Part shown: piece after piece, positions 12,721-23,406 of the stretch
Layout of the letters: every line of letters begins with the position of its first letter
Numbering within the stretch: position 1 is the stretch's first letter
NCBI RefSeq assembly: GCF_964019925.1
Contig: NZ_OZ026470.1
Span: 930,001 to 994,000, forward strand
Direction: 5' to 3'
Length of the DNA: 64,000 bases
From: Spiroplasma endosymbiont of Cantharis nigra
Lineage (GTDB): Bacteria; Bacillota_I; Bacilli_A; Mycoplasmatales; Mycoplasmataceae
Position numbers and translations under genes: made by a program
Notes under the pieces: model-generated
Seen by the model: only the letters and a program-made list of their open reading frames with translations
Told to the model about the DNA's origin: nothing
Databases searched by the model: none

Positions 12721-13197
12721 TTATTTAACTTCAATTATTAAATCACCTTTTTTTACTTTACCAGTTTTTAAAACTTCAAATTTTCTTCCACTCATAGAAT
12801 CAGTTGTAAAAATTAATGGTGTATTCATTGAAGGTACTTTTTTAGATACCTTTGCCATATCTACGTTTACTAATAATTCTCCAGCTTTAATATTTGATCC
12901 TTGTTTTACTTTAATATCAAATCCTTCACCATTTAGTGAAACTGTATCCAAACCAATGTGCAATAATATTTCAACTCCATTTGAGTTTGCTATACCATAT
13001 GCATGACCACTTGGAAAAACTGTTACAAGTTTTCCATCTATTGGTGCTACAAATTCGCCATTATCAGGAATAAATGCTATTCCATCTCCAAGCATTTTTT
13101 CTGAAAATACTTCGTCTTCTACTTTTGATAGGTCAATAATTTCACCATCAACTGGTGCAAAAACTTCTAATTTTTTATTTTTTGTGAATAATCCCAT
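12721..13197 (-). CDS. crr: PTS glucose-type EIIA component
   Basis: This soluble IIA domain takes phosphate from HPr and passes it to a sugar-specific IIB. The 158 residues show the EIIA-Glc fold: FAPVDGEIIDLSKVED at the N-terminus, SGHAYGIANSNGVE, then LLHIGLDTVSLNGEGF with the phosphorylated His in LLHIGLDT. It lies 83 bp downstream of ptsI behind a terminator-like hairpin, so it may be transcribed separately or by read-through. A stand-alone IIA could serve several transporters. Confidence 0.95.
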   Translation of the reverse strand: MGLFTKNKKLEVFAPVDGEIIDLSKVEDEVFSEKMLGDGIAFIPDNGEFVAPIDGKLVTVFPSGHAYGIANSNGVEILLHIGLDTVSLNGEGFDIKVKQGSNIKAGELLVNVDMAKVSKKVPSMNTPLIFTTDSMSGRKFEVLKTGKVKKGDLIIEVK

Positions 13198-13260
13198 AAT
13201 TTACCTTCTCCTCAAACATTATTTTACAATAAAAAAATGTTATTATTATATTTTTAAATA

Positions 13261-13283
13261 AAAAAAATAATTCTTACGAATTA
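13261..13283 (-). terminator. Terminator overlapping the ptsI stop codon
   Basis: TAATTC/GAATTA stem (13268-13273 and 13278-13283) with a TTAC loop, then a run of T on the minus strand. The stop codon is part of the stem. Confidence 0.75.
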
Positions 13284-14999
13284 CTTGTTTTTCATTACTT
13301 CTTTAACTAATTTTAAAACCTCAGAAGAAGTCTCACATTCTAAAGCTTTATCTGCTAATTGTTTTACTTCTTTTAAAGTTAATTTTGACATAATGCTTCT
13401 AGCCTTTAAAATACTTGTTGCTGACATTGAATACGCATCAAGTCCTAAACCCATTAATAAGGGAAGAGCATCTGGTTCTCCTGCCATTTCTCCACACATT
13501 CCGGCTCATTTTCCATGTTTGTGTGCACCATCAATTGTCATTTTTAATAATCTTAAAATTGAGGGATTATATGGTTGATATAAGTAAGTAACATTTTCAC
13601 TCATTCTATCAGCTGCCATTGCATATTGAATTAAATCATTTGTTCCTACTGAAAAGAAGTCCGCATGTTTAGCAAAATTTTCAGCATTGACTGCTGCTGC
13701 TGGAATTTCAACCATCATTCCAATTTGTAAACCCTTGCCAACTTTAATTCCTTCTTTTTTTAATTCTGCTTTACATTCTAATGTAAATTTTTTTGCAGCT
13801 AAAAATTCATCAATTGTTGCTATCATTGGAAACATTATTCCTACTGGACCAAAAGCACTAGCTCGTAGTAAAGCTCTTATTTGATCTCTAAAAATATCTT
13901 TTCTATCTAAAGTAAATCTAATTGCACGATATCCTAAAAATGGGTTCATTTCGTGTGGGAATGAGAAGTATGATAACTTTTTATCACCACCAATATCTAA
14001 AGTCCTAATAATAGTGATTTTACCCTTCATATCTTCAACAACTTTTTTATATGAAACGAATTGCTCTTCTTCTGTTGGAAAATGATCATTGTCCATGTAT
14101 AAGAATTCACTTCTAAATAAACCTATTCCCTCTCCACCATTTTCAAGAACAGATTCTACATCCTTAGGACTTCCAATATTTCCCTCTAAAATAAAGCCAT
14201 CAAAGCCATCTTTAGTTAAAGTTGGTTTATCTTTTAATTTTTTTAATTCTTCTTTTTCTTTTTCAAAATTTTCAGCCAATTTTTTTCATTGATTTTTATC
14301 TGAGGGATTAATTTCAATATCACCAGTTTCACCATTTATTGCTAAAATATCTTTATCTTTCACGTCACGTAAAATAGTTTTCAAACCTAAAACTGCAGGA
14401 ATTTCTAAACTTCTTGCCATAATAGCGGCATGACTAGTTCTTCCTCCAATATTACATGCAAAACCCTTTACAAATTTTGGATTTAATTGTGCAGTTTGAG
14501 ATGGAGTTAAATCTTCAGCAACAATAATAACTTCTTCACTAATTGTTGCTAAATCTGCTACAGGGAGATTTAAAACATATCTAATTAATCTTTCAGTTAC
14601 ATCTTTAATATCTGCAGCTCTTTCTTTAAAATATTCATCATCCATTGCTTCGAACATGGCCATATATTTATCGGTTACTTCTTTAATAGCTTTTGCAGCA
14701 TTATAATTTTTATCTTTAATTAAAGTTGTAAATTCCTCTGCCATTGCTGGATCTTCCAATATTGAAGCATGAGCTTCAAAAATAGCTGCCTTTTCTTCCC
14801 CTAGTTTTTCTTTTGCAATTACTTGCAAATTTTCTAAATCAACTTTAGCCTTTGCAATTGATGAAGTTACAAGAGTTAATTCTGATTCAATATTTTTTGG
14901 TATTACATCTGAGATAATTATTGGTTGTTCATCTAATATATAAACCTTAGCGATTGATATACCATTACTTGCACCAATTCCTGACATTTTTTTAGACAT
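13281..14999 (-). CDS. ptsI: PTS enzyme I (phosphoenolpyruvate-protein phosphotransferase)
   Basis: Enzyme I transfers phosphate from PEP to HPr, the first step of the sugar PTS. It has 572 residues, the usual length. The N-terminal domain holds the phospho-His motif [13 protein letters not shown] (His around residue 190). The PEP-binding TIM barrel has [45 protein letters not shown] and CGEMAGEP. Start at 14999 follows GGAGAG. An in-frame ATG at 14987 would give MSGIGAS and is a possible alternative. A clear promoter lies just upstream, so it is a separate unit from the ABC operon before it. Confidence 0.97.
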
Positions 15000-15025
15000 T
15001 AAAATCTCTCCTTTAAAACAAATAT

Positions 15026-15034
15026 ATTATAACA
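15026..15034 (-). promoter_or_regulatory. Extended -10 promoter of ptsI
   Basis: On the minus strand TGTTATAAT (TG-N-TATAAT) ends 27 bp before the ptsI start. A TTTACA lies upstream, but at about 21 bp spacing, so the extended -10 probably carries recognition. Confidence 0.65.
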
Positions 15035-15066
15035 AATATTGCATATATAGAGTGTAAACAGAATAT

Positions 15067-15092
15067 AAAAAAACAACTAATTATTAGTTGTT
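15067..15092 (-). terminator. Terminator of the ABC transporter operon
   Basis: AACAACTAA/TTAGTTGTT stem (15072-15080 and 15084-15092), three-base loop, then seven T on the minus strand. It contains the stop codon of the preceding gene. Confidence 0.85.
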
Positions 15093-15730
15093 TCTAATTT
15101 TTTTGATTTTTTATTTCTCTTATTATCAATTATTTCCTTATTTACCTTATATGTTACTTTTTTTTCTACATAAATATTATAACAACTCATAATTATAAAA
15201 ATTGCTGCAAAAATAAACATTAAGGCTTGTTTTAATTTACCTAATCTTGCCTTTTGCAAAACTTGTTCAGTAAGTTTCCCATATGCCTCAATTCATTGAG
15301 CATAAGCTACCATATAATTTATTGTACTAATTAATAAAAAAAATGAAACTATTAAAATAATTGATGCACTCACAATCCTTCTAGTACCACCAGTTTTTTT
15401 TAATAAATTAAAGTGATTTAAAGTAAGTAAAAGAAGAAAAAAGAATCAACCAAAATAACTTCAAAGATTTTGATATGTAAATAAAATAAAAGTATAATCA
15501 AAATCTCATAAAATTTTAGCCTCATAATTCTCTATTTGTTTTTGTGCAAAATAAATTGAACCTTCCTTTTTACCAATTAGATTTAATTTTATAAGGTTTC
15601 CACTTTCAGTTTCAAATACCATAGGCATAAAAAATAATATAAGAATTGAAAGTAAAGACAAAATTAAATATAAAATAAATGTAGTTTTTCAATTATTTTT
15701 AGCATTAAAAATATTTTTAATTTTTATCAT
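15077..15730 (-). CDS. Membrane protein of unknown function, last gene of the ABC operon
   Basis: I do not recognise this 217-residue protein. It has four likely TM segments: one near residues 14-36, two in the middle (after FWLFTYQNL and around IVSASIILIVSFFLL) and one at about 165-185. A short soluble region follows the first, and a Lys-rich C-terminal tail ends KNKRNKKSKKLETTNN. Start at 15730 is 1 nt after the exporter stop, so it belongs to the same transcript. It may be an accessory subunit or immunity-type partner of the transporters, which is inference from position only. Confidence 0.7.
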
Positions 15731-15731
15731 T

Positions 15732-17777
15732 TTAACTTTCCCCCTTATCTACTTCATATAAATCCTTAAATAAACCTTCTTTTTTTATTAAATCGTTAAA
15801 GGTTCCAACTTGCACAATTTTTTTGAATGAATCTAATACAAAAATTTTGTCATAATTTTTAATTGTAGTTAATCTATGTGCTATTGTTATTGTAGTTTTT
15901 CCTATTATTAATTTATCGAGTTCAATAGAGATCTCCTTCTCAACTAAATTATCTAAAGCACTTGTAGCTTCATCTAAAATAATTAAGCTTGGATTCTTTA
16001 AAAATGTTCTTGCGATAACAAGTCTTTGTTTTTGACCACCTGATAATTGTTTTCCTCTTTCAAATAAAAATGTATCATACTGATTTTCTCAACTCATTAT
16101 TAGATCATGAAGTTTGGCCTTTTGACAAGCTTCTATTATTTCATCATCAGTGGCATCATTTTTAACATAGAGTAAATTTTCTTTAATAGTTCCTGAAAGA
16201 ATTTGTGGTTCTTGATCTACATAACCAATATTTTGAAGTCAGTTTTTTAAATCTATATCTTTTAATTCCATATCACCATTTACTTTGATTGAACCTTCAT
16301 AATTTTCATAAAATCTTAAAAGTAATCTTGTAACTGTAGATTTACCACATCCTGAGGGTCCAACAAATGCATATGATTTTCCTTTTTCAAAACTTATTGA
16401 TAAATTATTAAGAATATTATTTTCAGGAGAAGTTGGATAAGCAAAAGAAACATTTTCAAAAACAATGCTTTCTATTTCTTTTTTTTCAATAAATTTAGGT
16501 TCTTTAATATCAACTATGTTATCTTCATCATTTACAATACTTGCTATATTTTGAGATGATTTATTTGTTGAACTGATACTTTGGAGAATTGTATTTAATT
16601 GAAATATTGGTGTTACCATAACAAAAATACCTGCAGTAAATGTAGAAAAAACAGTTATTAATTTACTTGTATCTGAAGCATAAATGAAAACTCCAAAAAC
16701 TATTGATGATAAAGTTAGACACCCTACAGCTCCAATTATAATTCCCGGAATTATAGATATTGCAAAATTTAATTTTTTATTATACTTATTTTGCTTTTCA
16801 TTTTCTTCACTAAAATGTTCAATTTCTTTTTCTCATGTTCCTGTTGATTTAATTAATCTTATTGCAGATATTTTTTCAGTAATCTCAGAGTCACTTTTTG
16901 ATTTGGCCTCCATACTTTTTTTTACTGGTTTTGCAATAAGTAAAACTACAAATAAAGCAATTAACATTACTCCTAGTATTAAGCTAAACATTAATATTGA
17001 AATTAATTTATCAATATAAACTAGCATTGCTGTAGATCCAATTGTTGAAAAAACTATAAATAATAAAATTATTGGAGCAACTTTTAATTGTTCAGAAATA
17101 TTTTTGCAATCTTTAACTATTGTTTCAGTAATTTTTCCTTGAGAGTTTTTATTATAAAAGTCTACATTTTTTGTTAATAATGATTTAATTAATTTATTTT
17201 TTAAATCAGTTTGAGCTTCCTCACTAATAATTCCACAAAAACAATAAGCTATATACATACAAATTATTACAAATACTATTGTTGCCAAAAGAATATATAC
17301 TCATTGAATTTTTGTAATATAAAGTTCGAAAAAGATAGCAACCACATTTTTACCATCATAACTTAAATAATCAAAATAAAATTTTTGTAAAATATTATTA
17401 ATAAGTTCCTTTGGCATTTCTAAATCATTGCTCAAAATAAATTCTTCAATTTGGTTAAAAATTTCTTTTTGATCTTCTTCAATAAATGGAATTAAACCTT
17501 TTATAATTTCAGATAATAATTCTTTATTATTTAAAGTCTCTATTAAAGATTCTCCAATTAAAATAGAGGTTATTTGCCTTGCTATTAGTATGTTAAAAAC
17601 AGAAAGACAAGAAACCAAAATTATAAAAGCTATTGCAAAAAGAGATTTTACTTTATGTTTTTTTCAATAAAAAAACCAGAGTCCAAAAAAGCCTTTGCTT
17701 TTTTTAAATTCTGTTTTTTCTTTATATTCAATTAAAGATTCATCATCTATGTATCTTACAAAAAAATCTTTATTCAT
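15732..17777 (-). CDS. ABC exporter, fused permease-ATPase (MsbA/LmrA type)
   Basis: The 681-residue half-transporter has an N-terminal six-TM exporter domain (about residues 45-400) and a C-terminal ATPase domain. Walker A is VGPSGCGKSTVTRLLL, the signature LSGGQKQRLVIAR, Walker B LIILDEATSALD, and the H-loop IAHRLTTI. Between TM1 and TM2 there is an unusual acidic insertion of about 65 residues (about 75-140, with SEIIKGLIPFIEEDQKEIF). It should face outside. A homodimer is expected. It starts 17 nt after the second ABC-2 permease, in one operon. Substrate unknown; lipid, drug or peptide are all possible. Confidence 0.93.
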
Positions 17778-17794
17778 TTACTTATTTTACCTTT

Positions 17795-19672
17795 TTATAT
17801 TTTTGACTTTCCTGATCAAATTAAGTAAGCCAGATAGTTTAAACCAAATGATAATAATAAGTATATCATATAAATTACAGGCACATTATAACCAATTTTT
17901 TTCTTTAAGTTAACTTTTGAAAAAATAGGACTTAAAGGTTCATTGCCTTTGTTTTCTCTTAAATCATACTTAGCTAAATCTGTATAGTTAGAATAACCTG
18001 TTGTTATTCCTGTATATGATAAGACAGAAGCAGAAAACATTAGGTCTTTATTTAAAGAACTTCCAAATAATTGACTATGCATTGATGAAAAATGTTGAAA
18101 AATATTAATATTATTTTTTAGAATAGATTCATTTGTCCAATTTTGATATGTATCATAAGCTTCATAAGGAGTCTTGAACATATTTCCATCTTCTGCAGAA
18201 CCAGAAGTTCAATCCGCATTATAAAGTTCTCCTCTTCAAAACATATTATTTAGTCATGCTTCTGTAATAATGTTATTAATAATTAATAGTTCTGGGTATC
18301 TTAGGTAAACTTTATATATCTCATCATTTTCTTCTATATCATTATTACTAATTGAAGTAGATAAATGACTAAAATTACTTGCAAATACATAAGTGCTATC
18401 ATCAAAAAGGTCTCTCGTTGCTGATAAAGCAAAAACATACTTAGAGTAAATTGAATTTGTTCAATTCAATAAAGAGCTATATTTCTTTGTAGTTTCTTGT
18501 TTTTTTAGTCATTTAATTAATGGTGATAAATTATGAAATTTAAATTCACTCTCATAATCAAAATCTATATAACTGCCTTGATAACCTGGGCTTGATATAG
18601 TAGGTTTATTATTATCTGATTTCATACCTTGATAAATAGTTTGATAAATCTCATCCAAAATTTTAAAAATCTCTGTATTTTGTAAAACTGGTATTGGTTT
18701 TATTTCATCAGTCTCAATTTCTTCATCCTCTTGAAAATAAACGCTTGGTGCTCCCCCATATAATGCAGCCATTAAAGTATTATAAGTTTGACCTTGTTCT
18801 TTGCCCAATTTTAATAATTTATAATAATTAATATCTTGAGCATTTAAAGTTTCTATGTTCAAATTTTTTTGAACCTCACTTAAAAAAATTGAATTATTTT
18901 GATTATCTACTGAGTCTACAAAGATTGAATTAACTGATTCATCATTTTTAAATGTTTCATAAAATGATTTAGAAATATTTATTTTCAGATTTGTTTTCAT
19001 AACTGAAATATTATTAATAGGTTTTGAAAACTCTATAATTGATGGTATTGAAGTAAACATTGATGATAAGCAAAGAATCATTGCTATCATTATATTTAAC
19101 ATTACACTTCAAGCAATAGAACAAATAATTGTTACTAAAAATACAATAGGACTTCAAGCAATAGTTAGAAAAAAATAAAATATACAATTGCTTAAAATAA
19201 TACCTGATATTAAATCAAATTTAAAAACAATTGATGAAGATATAATTATTTTTATAATTGAATTTATAACTGCAACTCCACCAACAAAACTAATAAATAC
19301 AAATCATCTTAGCAAAAAAGATTTTTGAAATTTAATACCAGATCTTGTTTCAATATTTTGAATACCATCCTGCATTTGTTTCTTTATTAATTCCGTCGAG
19401 ATTATAACCATAAATACTATAAAGAAAAATACTTCACATATAAATGATATTGAGACAAATATAACTCCAATAGTAATAGCATTAAAAGGAGTTTTTAATA
19501 AACCTGCTGTGCTTGAAGAAAAGATAAAAGTTACAATAATTGAAATTATAGCTGTAGATAAAACTGCTTTATTTCTTATCAAACGTTTAAGATTAATAAG
19601 AAATAAAGTTCTAAATCCATTAAATTCTTTTACTTTCTTACTCTTTGAAGCTTTAATTTTAATTGCTTCCAT
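17795..19672 (-). CDS. ABC-2-type permease with large extracellular domain (copy 2)
   Basis: This 625-residue protein is the permease partner of the ATPase immediately upstream (1 nt gap). About five TM segments fill residues 20-210. A soluble region of about 380 residues follows, rich in Asn, Ser, Thr and acidic residues, and a single TM helix lies near the C-terminus (VPVIYMIYLLLSFGLNYLAY). The topology puts the large domain outside. The N-terminus (EAIKIKASKSKKVKEFNGF) aligns with that of the permease at 20438-22522, so the two are paralogues. No known substrate-binding motif is visible. Confidence 0.85.
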
Positions 19673-19673
19673 A

Positions 19674-20423
19674 TTAAACCACCATTTCCTTATTCATATA
19701 AATTTCTTTTAAAAGTTTCTCACCATTATTTTTTTCAGCCATTATTTCCTTATATAATTTTGCAATTGATTCACTTTTATTATCAAAATCTTTTTCCAAA
19801 ACTACTTCTCCATCTCTTATAAAAACAACATAATTTGCAACTTCTTGTAACTCTTCTAAGATATGACTAGTAATTAAGATTGTCACTCCTATTCGAGAAA
19901 GTTCATGAAGAATATTCATAAAAGATAATTTAGCTTCAACATCAACATTTGCTGTTGGTTCATCAAAAACAATATATTCAGGTGCTCTTACAAGTACACT
20001 TGCCATAATTGCCCTTTTCTTTCAACCAGCACTTAAACTTTTAATTTTTTTATTTTTATATGGTTCTAACGAAAGCATTTTAAAAACCTTATCAGCATTT
20101 TCTTTGGCTGCATTTTTGGATATATTATTAACTGCACAAATATATGCAACATAGTCTTTTAATTTCATATTTAAAGGAACACTATTTGAATCTGGGAAAA
20201 AAGCGATTCTTTGAAGATTTTGCTCTTCAAAGATACTTTTACCATCCATTAATATTTCTCCTTGCTCTAATTTTAATTCTCCGAAAAGAGCCTTAATTGT
20301 TGTAGTTTTACCTGCACCATTATCACCTACAAAAGCTACTACTGAACCTTTTTTAATTGTAAAACTAACTTGGTTTATAACAAAACCACCTAAGTCTCTT
20401 GTAATATTTTTTACTTCTATCAT
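19674..20423 (-). CDS. ABC transporter ATPase (copy 2 of tandem pair)
   Basis: The 249-residue ATPase has Walker A GDNGAGKTTTIKALFGEL, Walker B EYIVFDEPTANVD and H-loop TSHILEEL. The signature reads LSAGWKKRAIMAS in place of LSGGQ; the Trp is encoded by TGA. ABC-2 family ATPases often have LSxGMKxK here, so it is a family feature rather than a defect. It is highly similar along its length to the ATPase at 22515-23264. The gap to its permease is 1 nt. Confidence 0.93.
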
Positions 20424-20437
20424 ATTAAAACTCCTTT

Positions 20438-22522
20438 CTATAATTTAGCTTTCTTATCAAAAATTAAATATCCAACATAACCAAATGGCATAATAATTAC
20501 AATATAACAAAAGTAAGCAAGTGGTATTATGAATGATGTTCTTTTCTTGATCTTGTTTTTTTCATAAACCGGTTTCATAGAAGAACCTCTTGACTGATTT
20601 TCTGAACTAGAATTCTCAAAATCAAAAATATTTTTTATACTTAAAAATTGACCTTGAAAGAAAACAGTACCTGTTGAATTATATGAATCATTTAATAAGT
20701 TAGATGAAAATAATCCAGTTGACATTGCTGTAAAGTGTCTAGATATATCGGTAGTTAAAGTATTAGATTTTTTAGAAATATTAAAGTAAGAATATAGTCC
20801 ATCGTCAATAGTTACAGCTTTATTATCTCGTGATATTGGCCTAACAACATCAAACTCCATTGACTCTTTTCATAAATTTATAATTAATGCATTAATAATT
20901 GTTAATTCAGGAAATTTTTTATAGACTTTAGCCATTTCATTATTTTGCTCTATAATTTTATTATTTTGGCAAACTTCTAAATTTGTTTTACCATCTTCAT
21001 CTCTTAAAGTTAAATTACAAAAATCATCAGCGAAATTATCATTAAAATTTTCTTGACCATATTCATATACTTTTTTTCAAGAGAAAAAATCAAAGTTTTT
21101 ATCATAACTTAAACCTTTACTATTTACAAGAGTTAAATCAAATATTTCATTATAAATTTTATCGTTTGAAAAATATGAATCGTTATTATCAGCAATAATT
21201 GAGGTCTTGTATTTATTATAAAAATTTTTAATAAATACAAGTATATTTGAATACTCTGGCAATTTCTCAGAAATTTGATTTACAAAATTATCTATATTTA
21301 TATCCTTGGATTCTACTCTGTTGGCGTTATAATATTGAGATTCACCCTTTACGAATAATGAAGGAACCTCGTTTTCATTTTCAGAAATAAGTACATCCTT
21401 ATTCTCAAGTGTAGTTTTATTTATTTTTTCAATTATTTTTCAAATAGGTGTTCTTTCCAATAAATATTGTTGATCTACTTCATTGTTTGCTCCAAAAATA
21501 TTATAGTTATAATAAACTTGACCAAATCCAATATTTTTAAGAAGAATATGTGTCGCCTTTTCATAATTAAAGTTTCCATTATCACTAAACTCATTTTTAC
21601 TTAAATATCTTTTTGAGTTTCATCCAGGAAAAAAATCTTCTGTAGGAACAATTTTATATGAAAATTTTTTATTAGCCTTATCTTCAATCTCAACAGTTTC
21701 TTCATACTGCTTTAAAGGATCTAAAATATTAATCAAGTAACTATTCATTCCATGTAAAGACAATGAATTACCATTACCATCATCGTCATTAAATAATTCC
21801 TTATCTTTTTTAAAAGTATTATAAAAGTCTTGTGCAGAAAGCATTTTAATATTTGTTTTTCAATTATCCACTTTTGTGGTGCTCATAATAAATTTAAGTG
21901 AAGCAAACATTGGTGCTAATCCTACAGTAATCATAAATATCATTGAGAATAAAGTTGCAAGTGATGTTTTAAAAATTACCATTATCAAAGATATAAAAAT
22001 AGTTGAAAATAATGCTAAAAAATAAAAGAAGAACGTTTGTGAATAATGTAAATTAAAGAATAATGTACTATTATTTAAACTAATCAAATTTAAAAATATA
22101 GCAAATAATAAAGGTATTGTTATATAAATGCAAGCTACAGTAAAAGTAATAAGAATTCTGATTAAATAAGATTTTCAGGTTTTATATCCAGCTCTTAATT
22201 CAATAGATGATATACCATCTTTGACTTGTCTTTTAAATAGATAAAGTGAGTTTAATAATATATGAAAAATTAATGATGTTGCACCTACTAGAAATGTAAA
22301 GTATTTTAATGATGAATAACTTGCTATATCTGAAGTTTTAATAATTTTTGTATATTCGACTATAAAAAATATTATTGTTGCCAATGTAAATATTATTCCA
22401 CTTATAATTGACCCAACATTTTTCATACTCAATTTTAAATTAATTGAATAAAGTAAAGTAAAATTTTTAAAATTTTTCTTTTTTAAGTTTTTATCTACTA
22501 CAATTTTTTCCATATTATCCAT
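20438..22522 (-). CDS. ABC-2-type permease with large extracellular domain (copy 1)
   Basis: The 694-residue paralogue of the permease at 17795-19672 has the same plan: about six TM segments in the first 220 residues, a soluble Asn/Ser/Asp-rich domain of about 430 residues, and one C-terminal TM helix (FIIPLAYFCYIVIIMPF). The outer ATG at 22522 overlaps the ATPase stop by 8 nt. An inner ATG at 22513 gives MEKIVV, matching the start (MEAIKI) and 1-nt gap of the other copy, so it may be the true start. Identity between the copies is visible mainly at the N-terminus; the outer domains have diverged. Confidence 0.85.
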
Positions 22523-23264
22523 TTTCCTCTTTATTTCGATATAAATCTCTAAGAATATTCAAATCCTTAATTGGTTCATTCATATGTTTTTTATAAATAT
22601 CCATTATGTGTTCTTTTTTTCTATCGAAGTCATTTGCATACACGATTTGTCCTTTTTTAATTAATACAAGATAATCAGCAAGTTCTTGTAATTCTTCGAT
22701 TATATGACTTGTAATTAAAATTGTTATTCCCACTTTTGATAGGAGTTTAAAAATATTCATAAAGTATAATTTTGATTCAACATCAACATTTGCTGTTGGT
22801 TCATCAAAAATAATATACTCTGGTGATCTAACCAAAACACTTGCCATAATAGCTTTCTTTTTTCAACCTGACGATAATTCTTTTATTTTTTTATCTTTAT
22901 ATGGTCTAAGTTCTAATAATCTATATACGTTATCAATGCTTAAATCTGTTCTATTTTTATCCATATTATTTGCAGCACAAATATAATGTAAATATTCATG
23001 AACTCTTATATCCAAAGGCACATTATTTGAATCTGGAAAAAAAGCCACCTTTGAAAGGTTATTATTTTTAAATAGACTTTGTCCATCAATTAAAACCTCG
23101 CCACTATCTAATTTAAGTTCACCAAAAAGTGCTTTTATTGTTGTTGTTTTACCGGCACCATTATCACCTACGAAAGCTACTACTGAACCTTTTTTAATTG
23201 TAAAACTAACATCTTTTAACCCAAAATTCCCTAATTTTCTGGTTATATTTTTTATTTCAATCAT
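22515..23264 (-). CDS. ABC transporter ATPase (copy 1 of tandem pair)
   Basis: First gene of the six-gene ABC operon, 249 residues. Walker A is GDNGAGKTTTIKALFGEL, Walker B EYIIFDEPTANVD, H-loop TSHIIEEL. The signature is LSSGWKKKAIMAS. The start follows AAAGGGG. Its N-terminal 60 residues are almost identical to the second copy, while residues about 75-130 differ more. It pairs with the permease that overlaps its 3' end. Confidence 0.93.
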
Positions 23265-23315
23265 AACATTCCCCTTTACAACTATTGTAAATTAATTAAA
23301 CTGCTTTTTTAATAT

Positions 23316-23398
23316 AAAAAAAAAAAAAAAACATCTTTTGAGAAAATTAATAGATAACAAAATTTATTTTATTATCTATTTCTTTTAGATGTTTTTTT
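23316..23398 (-). terminator. Terminator of the nrdFIE operon, with A16 tract
   Basis: A long hairpin has outer arms ACATCT/AGATGT (23331-23336 and 23387-23392) and inner arms AATAGATAA/TTATCTATT. On the minus strand it is followed by sixteen T. The remaining bases to 23264 hold the unassigned promoter of the ABC operon. Confidence 0.85.
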
Positions 23399-23406
23399 AA
23401 AAATTT

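Noticed and set aside
20022-20050. Broken ABC signature (LSAGW instead of LSGGQ) taken as an inactive ATPase
   Set aside because: Both copies share it, the first Ser and Gly are kept, and ABC-2 family ATPases commonly vary here.
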